64,000 nt of DNA. It comes from Stieleria neptunia (GTDB taxonomy: Bacteria; Planctomycetota; Planctomycetia; Pirellulales; Pirellulaceae). This document shows, in pieces, positions 55,735-62,280 of this stretch. The notes below the pieces were generated by a model that searched no databases, had not been told where the DNA came from, and was given only the letters and a program-made list of their open reading frames with translations. A program made the position numbers and the translations under genes. Location: positions 4,340,001 to 4,404,000 of the forward strand of contig NZ_CP037423.1 of assembly GCF_007754155.1 (NCBI RefSeq), in the 5' to 3' direction. Positions within the stretch are counted from its first letter, which is position 1; each line of letters starts with the position of its first letter.

Positions 55735-56862
55735 ATGGCTGCAAGCAACCGAGCCAAGCTGATCACCAAGCTGCACACCGAGCTAAAAAAGAAGTACACG
55801 CTTCCACCATCTCAACCCTCTCGTCCCCTGCTCGAACACCTCTTGTACGCCTGTTTGCTCCAGGATGCACCCTATGACCTGGCCGATGAAGGGCTGGCCA
55901 AGTGCGAGCAGGAGTTCTTTGATTGGAACGAAGTCCGCGTGACCACGGTCACGGAATTGACGCAGGTGCTGGCGGGAATGCCCGACCCGGCCAAGACCGC
56001 GCGGCGGTTGAAAGAGATCCTGCAAGCCGTGTTCGAGGAGTTCTACGCCTTCGATCTCGATCACCTCAAGAAAGAAAACTTGGGCAAGGCGGTTGCACGA
56101 TTCGAATCGATGCCGGTGATGACACCCTTTGTGCTCAGCTACACCATCCAACATGGTTTGGGAGGTCACTCCATTCCGGTCGATTACGCCGGGATGGTGA
56201 TCATGCTGGCCACCGGAATCGCATCGCAGAACGAAGCGGCGGAAGGGAAAATCCCGGGTCTGGAACGGGCGATTCCCAAGAACAAGGCGCTCGAATTCTC
56301 CGCGCTGCTGCATCAAGCCGGCGTCGATCTGTTGATGGACCACAGCGACAAGAAAGCCCGCGGCTTGATCGATGCCGTCGCCAAAGGGTCCTCGGAACGA
56401 TACGACGAGTGGGAAGCGAGCAAGAAGGCCGCAATCCGTCGGGTCAAAAAACGACGACGCGACGAAAAGGCTGCAGAACTCGAAGCCGAAGCCGAGTCCG
56501 CCAAACAGGGCAAGGGCGGAAAGCCGACGAAGAAGGGTGCGGCGAAGACCGAATCGGCCAAGTCCAAGACGCCGAAGTCGGAAGTGAAGGCGGCAACCGC
56601 GGACGCCGGCGAGGGGAAAGCCAAGTCTGCGACCGCGAAGAGAACGAGCGGGGAAAAAAAAAGCGCCGACAAATCAGCTGAAACAAAAGAAGCCGGCAAA
56701 AAAAAGGTGACGGCAAAAAAGGCCGACGCCAAAGAGGCCGACGACGCGACCACCAAGAAGTCATCCAAAAAGGCCGCCAGTTCCTCCAAGTCGGCGGCCA
56801 CCAAGGCGACGCCGACCAAAAAATCCACCAACCGAAAACTGTCAAAACGAAAACCACGTTAG
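55735..56862 (+). CDS. HhH/endonuclease III-like protein with histone H1-like tail
   Basis: A 375-residue protein. Residues ~30-200 resemble the helical HhH-GPD (endonuclease III) fold: LLEHLLYACLLQDAPYDLAD, DWNEVRVTTVTELTQVLAGM, KTARRLKEILQAVF, then a region where the HhH loop would be (MPVMTPFVLSYTI) and SIPVDYAGMVIMLATG, aligning with the catalytic-Asp strand. The HhH glycine-rich loop lysine is not seen and there are only two Cys (40, 57), so no Fe-S cluster. Residues ~230-375 are Lys/Ala/Ser-rich, like bacterial histone-H1-like tails. It sits between rbfA and yebC on the same strand. A catalytically inactive DNA-binding architectural protein is inferred; the fold call is by eye. Confidence 0.7.
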   Translation: MAASNRAKLITKLHTELKKKYTLPPSQPSRPLLEHLLYACLLQDAPYDLADEGLAKCEQEFFDWNEVRVTTVTELTQVLAGMPDPAKTARRLKEILQAVFEEFYAFDLDHLKKENLGKAVARFESMPVMTPFVLSYTIQHGLGGHSIPVDYAGMVIMLATGIASQNEAAEGKIPGLERAIPKNKALEFSALLHQAGVDLLMDHSDKKARGLIDAVAKGSSERYDEWEASKKAAIRRVKKRRRDEKAAELEAEAESAKQGKGGKPTKKGAAKTESAKSKTPKSEVKAATADAGEGKAKSATAKRTSGEKKSADKSAETKEAGKKKVTAKKADAKEADDATTKKSSKKAASSSKSAATKATPTKKSTNRKLSKRKPR

Positions 56863-56905
56863 ACGTTTCGATTCCTCTCTTCAATCTTTGATTCCGAGCA
56901 CGGTC

Positions 56906-57652
56906 ATGGCAGGTCACTCGAAATGGGCGAACATTCAGCACCGAAAAGGTCGCGTGGATGCCGCCCGCGGAAAACTTTGGAGCAGGTTGAGCAAGGCGAT
57001 CATCATGGCCGCTCAGAGCGGTGGGGGTGATCCGGCCGCAAACTTCAAATTGCGCAAGGCAATCGACGATGCCAAAGCCGTCAGCATGCCCAAGGATAAC
57101 ATCACCCGGGCGATCAAACGCGGTACCGGTGAGTTGGGCGGCGATCGAGTCGAAGAAGTCGTCTACGAAGGCTATGGCCCCGGCGGCGTTGCGATCATGT
57201 GCGAAAGCCTGACCGATAACCGCAATCGCACCGCCCCCGAACTGCGCTCGATCTTTTCCAAACTCGGTGGCGAACTCGGCAAGACCGGTTGCGTGTCGTA
57301 CCTCTTCGATCGAAAGGGGCTGTTCGTGTTCGACGCCGAATCGATCGACGAAGAACGCGTCACCGAAATCGCCCTCGAACACGGCGGCGAAGACGTCGAA
57401 GCGACCGACGACGGAAAACTGCAAGTGACCTGTGCCCCCGACGCCTTCGATGCGCTCGCGGACGCCTTCGAAGCGGCCGAATTGGCGACCGAAGTCAAAC
57501 AGGTCACCCTGATCCCGCAAACCACCGTCGATGTCGACCCCGGAACCGGACAGAAAACGATGCGGTTGCTCGAGCAGTTGGACGACCATGATGACATCCA
57601 AAACGTCAGCACCAATCTGAACATCACCGACGAGATGATGGGCGGCGAATAG
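56906..57652 (+). CDS. YebC/PmpR-family regulator (TACO1-like)
   Basis: A 248-residue product with the family N-terminus MAGHSKWANIQHRKGRVDAA, GGGDPAANFKLRKAIDDAKA, MPKDNITRAIKRGTGE and the EGYGPGGVAIMCESLTDNRN stretch. The length matches the family. YebC-type proteins act as transcriptional regulators or, in recent work, as translation factors helping proline-rich synthesis, which would suit the Pro-rich proteome here. ATG 56906 is preferred over an upstream in-frame start. Confidence 0.93.
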   Translation: MAGHSKWANIQHRKGRVDAARGKLWSRLSKAIIMAAQSGGGDPAANFKLRKAIDDAKAVSMPKDNITRAIKRGTGELGGDRVEEVVYEGYGPGGVAIMCESLTDNRNRTAPELRSIFSKLGGELGKTGCVSYLFDRKGLFVFDAESIDEERVTEIALEHGGEDVEATDDGKLQVTCAPDAFDALADAFEAAELATEVKQVTLIPQTTVDVDPGTGQKTMRLLEQLDDHDDIQNVSTNLNITDEMMGGE

Positions 57653-58057
57653 CCGCCGTCGGTGGAACAGATGAGTAGGGCATGCTGTGCATGCCGGGCG
57701 TCACGCACCGTTCATCCGCCAGATACGATCGCGGCCGCATATCGACAGATTGCAGTTTGACGTCGGAATCGCCAGTGTCCAGTGCCCGATTTGAATGAGC
57801 CCACCGATGGCAGAGCGTACCCACGGATGAAAAGCAGCCAGGGATCCGTGGGTAGGTTTTAGCGGCAGGGCGCAAGCCCTCCGGTTCCAGCCGAGTCAAT
57901 GTGAGCCGCTGGCCGTAAGGCCTCGGGCAGCGACACAGTGCCCGGCCGCTTACGCGTCACGGCTCACTCAACCCCTCGTTCCCAGGCGGAGCCTGGGAAC
58001 GAGTCGTGAGGCTCGCGAAAGTCTTGACGACTTCCGCTACGATCAACTCCGCCACGT
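57653..58057. repeat. Intergenic region with dispersed palindromes
   Basis: No gene is seen. A 26-bp arm of the gcagggcgc(a)agccctccgg family lies at 57860-57885. A tgagccg...cggctca block (57903-57967) is nearly the same as the one at 29436-29500. A ctcgttcccaggcgg/gcctgggaacgag palindrome follows at about 57973-58003, related to the large tandem array. The first 200 bases contain nothing recognised. Confidence 0.75.
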
Positions 58058-58088
58058 AAAAAAGGCCCACGCTTCCGCGTGGGCCTTT
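58058..58088 (-). terminator. Intrinsic terminator of nrdJ
   Basis: ggcccacgc/gcgtgggcc, a perfect 9-bp stem with a 4-nt loop, is followed on the - strand by six T. It lies 30 bases beyond the nrdJ stop. On the + strand only three T follow, so it may act weakly for yebC. Confidence 0.88.
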
Positions 58089-58117
58089 CGTCGTTTGGTG
58101 ATTCGATTCGCTGCCGA

Positions 58118-61111
58118 TCAGCTGCAACCCATGCTCGCACCGCAGTTGTGACAGAGGTAGCAGTTCCCGTTCCGCACCGTGATGCTGCCGCAGTTGTCGC
58201 AGCTCGGGGCGTCGATTTGGAACCTGGCAAACTGGTCTTGTCGGTTTCCTTCTTTGTGACCGTTGCCGTTGCCTCCGTTCAGGCTGGCCAGGATACCGGC
58301 TCGTTCGGACGCCATGATCGACGAATCCGCCGCGGCGACTTCGGGACCGTTGCCGCTGTTGATCGGATCGCTGGTCACGGTCGGCAACGGGTCGGCGGTG
58401 ATGCTGGAATCCTTGCTCATGAAGGTCAGTCCCAACCACCGCGCGATGTAATCCACGACGCTTTTGGCGATGCGGATGTCTTTGTTGCTCGTGTGGCCCA
58501 TCGGTTCGAACCGGGTGTGGCTGAACTTGTTGACCAGCACTTCCAGCGGCACTCCGTATTGCAGCGCGATGGAGAGCGCGGTGCCGAAGCTGTCCATGAT
58601 GCCGCCGACGGTTGAACCCTCTTTGGCCATCGTGATAAAGACTTCGCCCGGTCGTCCGTCGGGATATTGACCGACGCAAAGATAACCTTCGTGTCCGGCG
58701 ATGGTGAACTTGTGCGTCACGCTGCTGCGGGTGTCGGGCAAGCGTTCGCGGCGTGGCTTGTAGACAATCTTTTCGACCGTTTTGGTGATCACTTGCTTGC
58801 CGTTGGCCTCTTCGCCTTCGTCGGAAGACGTGTTCAGCGGTTGGGACTGTTTGCTGCCGTCGCGATAGATGGCGATGGCTTTGAGCCCCAGTTCCCAACC
58901 CCAGTAGTAGGCATCGGCGATATCCGAAGGCGTCACATCCTGGGGCATATTGACGGTCTTGCTGATCGCTCCGGAGAGGAACGGTTGGGCGGCGGCCATC
59001 ATCGTGATATGGGCTCGCCAGGAGATGCTTCGCACCCCATTGGCCGGGGTGAAGGCACAGTCAAACACCGGCAGGTGCTCGGTCTTCAGTTCCGGTGCAC
59101 CTTCGATGGTATCGTTGACATCGACGAACGCCAGGATGGCTTCGATTTGATCGGGGGTGTAACCGAGTTTCTGCAGCGCCGGTGCGACGGTCTGGTTGAC
59201 GATCTTCAGCATGCCGCCGCCGGCAAGCTGCTTGTATTTGACCAGTGCGATATCCGGCTCGATGCCCGTCGTGTCGCAATCCATCATGAAGCTGATCGTT
59301 CCGGTCGGGGCCAGCACGGTCGCTTGGGCGTTTCGGAAACCATAGCGTTCGCCGATCTCCAGGACATCGTCCCACAGCTTTTGGGCGGCTTGCTTCAGGT
59401 CCGCCGGGCCTTCGTCGTTGATCTTGTCGGCGGCCTCGCGGTGCATTCGCATCACGCCGAGCATCGGTTTTTCGTTTTCGCTGTAGCCGTCAAACGGCCC
59501 GACGACGCCCGCCAGTTCGGCGCTGGTGCGGTTGGCTTCGCCGTGCATCAACGCCGTCAGCGATCCGCACAGCCCGCGTGCCGCATCGGAGTCATACGCC
59601 ATGCCACGCGACATGACCAGCGAGCCCAGGTTGCTGTATCCCAGCCCCAGCGGGCGGAATTTGTGGCTGTTCCGAGCGATCGGCTCGGTCGGGTAGCTGG
59701 CGTGATCGACCAGGATTTCCTGGGCGATGAAGAACAATCGTGCCGCGGCGCGGAAGCGTGCGACGTCGAACGATCCGTCGTTGCCGGCGAACTTCATCAG
59801 ATTGATCGACGCCAGGTTGCACGCCGTGTTGTCCAGGAACATGTATTCCGAGCACGGGTTGGATGCGTTGATCGCGCCGCTGTTGGGGCAGGTGTGCCAG
59901 TTGTTGATCGTCGTGTCGTACTGAACGCCGGGGTCGCCGCAGTGCCAGGCACACTCGGACATCTTGTTGAGCAGTTCTTTTGCGTCATAGGACGGTGCAT
60001 CGCCGGATGTCTTGTCCGAGACCCAATGCGTTTGCCAACGTTTGCCGTCGCGAACCGAGTGCATGTAATCGTCGGTCAAGCGAACCGACAAGTTGGCGTT
60101 CTGGAAGCAAACGCTGCTGTAGGCTTCGCCGTTGAAGTTCGAATCGTAGCCCTCGCGGATCAAGGCGTGCGCCTTCTTCTCTTCCGACCACTTGCTTTCG
60201 ATGAATTCCAGGATGTCCGGGTGCCAGACTTTCAAGGATTGCATCTTCGCGGCGCGGCGCGTCTTGCCGCCGCTCTTGACCACGCCGGCGATCGAGTCAT
60301 ACACACGCATGAAGGACAGCGGGCCCGACGGAGTGCCGCCGCCGGAGAGTTTTTCACGCGACGATCGAATCGTCGACAAGTCGGTTCCCGTTCCCGAGCC
60401 GAACTTGAACAACATCGCCTCGGCACAAGCCAGACGCATGATGTCTTCCATGTTGTCTTCGACAGCCTGGATGAAGCATGCACTGCCCTGCGGGAACTCG
60501 TAGGGATTCTCGGGTTGGAACGTTTCGTTGGCCGTGCGGTCCCAGGCCCAGTTGCACTTGGCACCGGTCACGCCGTATTGCTGATGCAGCCCGACGTTGA
60601 ACCAGACCGGGCTGTTGAAGGCACCGTGCTGGTGCAGGCACAACCAAGTCAGGTCGCGATAGAAATTCTCGCCATCGGCGGGTGAGTCGAAGTAGCCATC
60701 GGCCAAACCCCAGTCCGCGATCGTCCGTGTCACCCGGTGCACCAGTTGACGCACCGAACGCTCTCGCTCCTCCATCTTCTTGGGGTCGCCGTAAAAATAC
60801 TTGCTGACGACCACGTTGGTCGCCAATTGGCTCCATTTGGCGGGAACCTCGCAGTTGTGCTGCTCAAACAGCGCCTTGCCATTTTCGTCCTTGATCGCGG
60901 CCGAACGCAGTTCCCACTGCGTCGTCGCAAAGGGGGTCTTGCCGTCGGCGGGGCAGAAAACCGGCTCGACCTTCAGCCCGGATCGGCCGCCTCGCAGCGT
61001 CGTGCCAAAAACGTTCGACGCATACTCCAAACCGTGTTGCTCGTTGACCTTTTCGAAGTCAGGGTCACCACCGGCCGAAGACTGAGATTGAGTGGGGAGA
61101 ACAGTTGCCAT
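58118..61111 (-). CDS. nrdJ: Adenosylcobalamin-dependent (class II) ribonucleotide reductase
   Basis: Reduces ribonucleotides for DNA synthesis. The 997-residue protein has NSPVWFNVGLHQQYG, FKFGSGTGTDLSTIRS, the PCSEYMFLDNTACNLASINL motif with catalytic Asn/Cys/Glu residues, GLGYSNLGSLVMSRGMAYDS, and LAPTGTISFMMDCDTTGIEP. C-terminal parts include VTHKFTIAGHEGYLCVGQYP, HTSNKDIRIAKSVVDYI and a zinc-ribbon-like end with CDNCGSITVRNGNC and CHNCGASMGC, usual for the large NrdJ type. No dedicated cobalamin riboswitch was seen upstream. An intrinsic terminator follows. Confidence 0.95.
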   Translation of the reverse strand: MATVLPTQSQSSAGGDPDFEKVNEQHGLEYASNVFGTTLRGGRSGLKVEPVFCPADGKTPFATTQWELRSAAIKDENGKALFEQHNCEVPAKWSQLATNVVVSKYFYGDPKKMEERERSVRQLVHRVTRTIADWGLADGYFDSPADGENFYRDLTWLCLHQHGAFNSPVWFNVGLHQQYGVTGAKCNWAWDRTANETFQPENPYEFPQGSACFIQAVEDNMEDIMRLACAEAMLFKFGSGTGTDLSTIRSSREKLSGGGTPSGPLSFMRVYDSIAGVVKSGGKTRRAAKMQSLKVWHPDILEFIESKWSEEKKAHALIREGYDSNFNGEAYSSVCFQNANLSVRLTDDYMHSVRDGKRWQTHWVSDKTSGDAPSYDAKELLNKMSECAWHCGDPGVQYDTTINNWHTCPNSGAINASNPCSEYMFLDNTACNLASINLMKFAGNDGSFDVARFRAAARLFFIAQEILVDHASYPTEPIARNSHKFRPLGLGYSNLGSLVMSRGMAYDSDAARGLCGSLTALMHGEANRTSAELAGVVGPFDGYSENEKPMLGVMRMHREAADKINDEGPADLKQAAQKLWDDVLEIGERYGFRNAQATVLAPTGTISFMMDCDTTGIEPDIALVKYKQLAGGGMLKIVNQTVAPALQKLGYTPDQIEAILAFVDVNDTIEGAPELKTEHLPVFDCAFTPANGVRSISWRAHITMMAAAQPFLSGAISKTVNMPQDVTPSDIADAYYWGWELGLKAIAIYRDGSKQSQPLNTSSDEGEEANGKQVITKTVEKIVYKPRRERLPDTRSSVTHKFTIAGHEGYLCVGQYPDGRPGEVFITMAKEGSTVGGIMDSFGTALSIALQYGVPLEVLVNKFSHTRFEPMGHTSNKDIRIAKSVVDYIARWLGLTFMSKDSSITADPLPTVTSDPINSGNGPEVAAADSSIMASERAGILASLNGGNGNGHKEGNRQDQFARFQIDAPSCDNCGSITVRNGNCYLCHNCGASMGCS

Positions 61112-61165
61112 CGTTGAAACAAACTCCGTGAATCGTCCGTGGGACCAACTCCATTCGAGTATCCT

Positions 61166-61225
61166 TCAGTAGGTCGTCCGACGCGAATGGTCTTTGCCCC
61201 GCATCGTGCGCCGCCTCGTCGGCAT
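61166..61225 (-). CDS. Possible 19-residue Arg-rich leader ORF upstream of nrdJ
   Basis: MPTRRRTMRGKDHSRRTTY, with ggagg five bases before the ATG, one of the best Shine-Dalgarno matches in the window. It ends 54 bases before nrdJ and has six Arg. The Shine-Dalgarno lies just after the 3' arm of the 61234-61254 hairpin. Too short to be sure; chance is a real alternative. Confidence 0.25.
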   Translation of the reverse strand: MPTRRRTMRGKDHSRRTTY

Positions 61226-61233
61226 GAACACCT

Positions 61234-61254
61234 CCCCGACAAACTCTGTCGGGG
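61234..61254 (-). promoter_or_regulatory. Hairpin in nrdJ leader
   Basis: ccccgaca/tgtcgggg, an 8-bp perfect stem with a 5-nt loop, lies ~120 bases upstream of nrdJ. On the nrdJ strand its 3' arm abuts the ggagg of the small ORF, so it could mask that ribosome-binding site. Confidence 0.4.
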
Positions 61255-61441
61255 GGATTCATCGCACTGATTGAATGGTTTTGGTCGTCCGTGAAAAAGG
61301 GAAATAAGAACACACCAATCACGCCAGCCCACATGAGGATGCCGAGACAACGGCAAAGAAGTCCTCCTGGGATCCTTCCCGACCGTGCTAGTTTTCCTAA
61401 AGGGCCACTCGCGTCAAATCCAGCAATATCAGTAATGATGT

Positions 61442-61455
61442 CACTACCGGTAGTG
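61442..61455. promoter_or_regulatory. 14-bp perfect palindrome upstream of nrdJ
   Basis: cactaccggtagtg is self-complementary over 14 bases and sits 331 bases upstream of nrdJ. It does not match the NrdR box consensus closely. It could be a dimeric regulator operator. Confidence 0.35.
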
Positions 61456-61867
61456 GAATTTGGCGCGGTCGGCACTAAATATGGGCGACGGGGAGAATCT
61501 TAGAGATTGCTTTTGGGGTGTCAATGAAATTCCAGGACGATTTGCAACCCTTTGCCTGCAAATAGGTTACGTGGATCTGCACGCCGTCCGCTGCGGCCCT
61601 CGCGCGACCCGCGTGTCGACGTAAGCCTAGGTGACATGAAGGGTTAGTGAAGATTCCGTGGCTGAGTGGGAACTTGGTGGAAAACATGTGCGTGACAAAA
61701 ACTTTTCTGGCTGGACTCGTCTCAGCAGGGGGGATGGGTCAAATGGGTAGTAGGGGGAAGGTTTGACGGGCGCACAGGCGATCCGATCCGCAAAATTTAG
61801 GGCTCCCCAACACGCGGGATCAGGGCGTAAGGTAGCCACGAGCGACAAAACACCGTCTGCGGAAAAC

Positions 61868-61928
61868 AAGTGGGATAGGCTTCCAGCCTGTCGATGCTGA
61901 AATGACAGGCTGGAAGCCTATCCCACTT
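61868..61928. repeat. Perfect copy of the dispersed gtgggataggcttcc palindrome
   Basis: Two exact 25-bp arms flank an 11-nt spacer (gatgctgaaat). It ends 25 bases before the DUF202 ATG and is the best-preserved full copy in the window. Confidence 0.92.
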
Positions 61929-61953
61929 CAAAAGATCCGACACACACACTGCT

Positions 61954-62253
61954 ATGGAAACGCTGATGAGTTCGCAGAGTGATCAATCGTCACCCCCAAC
62001 CAACGGACAGCCTGCCCCCAACCTCGCTCTGATCCGAACCGACCTGGCCAACGAACGCACGCTCTTGGCCTACGGTCGCAGCGGGTTGATGCTGGTCGCG
62101 ACCGGAGTTTCGCTGGTGAAATTCTTGGACGTCTCGTTCGATTTTGTGCTGATGGGCTGGGGGCTGATTGCGTCGGGGGCGATTGTCGGATCGATCGGCA
62201 CCTACCGGTTTACTTCGTTGAAACAGCGATTGAACGCTGTGCGGGAGGGCTAG
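61954..62253 (+). CDS. DUF202-family small membrane protein
   Basis: A 99-residue protein with a hydrophilic Ser/Pro/Gln-rich start, the DUF202 motif LANERTLLAYGRSGLMLVAT (with ERT-LLAY then a helix), and a second helix (FVLMGWGLIASGAIVGSIGT). DUF202 proteins are small polytopic membrane proteins of unknown role. ATG 61966 is an alternative start. The partial gene downstream begins 27 bases later and may be co-transcribed. Confidence 0.85.
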   Translation: METLMSSQSDQSSPPTNGQPAPNLALIRTDLANERTLLAYGRSGLMLVATGVSLVKFLDVSFDFVLMGWGLIASGAIVGSIGTYRFTSLKQRLNAVREG

Positions 62254-62280
62254 TTACCATGCCAGGCCGGTGGTTCAGCC

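Larger units (their letters stand above)
61112..61953. other. Long intergenic region upstream of nrdJ and DUF202 gene
   Basis: No secure gene is found in these 842 bases. From the nrdJ side they contain a possible leader ORF, an adjacent hairpin, a 14-bp palindrome, then about 400 bases without recognised content, and the dispersed gtgggataggc palindrome just before the DUF202 gene. The large frames on both strands overlap nrdJ or lack family character. The region must hold divergent promoters. Confidence 0.55.

Noticed and set aside
58667..60685. Long + strand frame (672 codons) opposite nrdJ
   Set aside because: nrdJ is unambiguous. The antisense frame has no motif and shows the usual Arg/Gly/Val shadow composition.
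61065..61475. 136-codon - strand frame overlapping the nrdJ start
   Set aside because: It has a hydrophobic stretch but overlaps the start of nrdJ by about 45 bases in another frame, and shows no family character.
61112..61700. Cobalamin riboswitch upstream of nrdJ
   Set aside because: No B12-box-like sequence or typical paired core could be recognised on the nrdJ strand; a covariance-model search could still overturn this.
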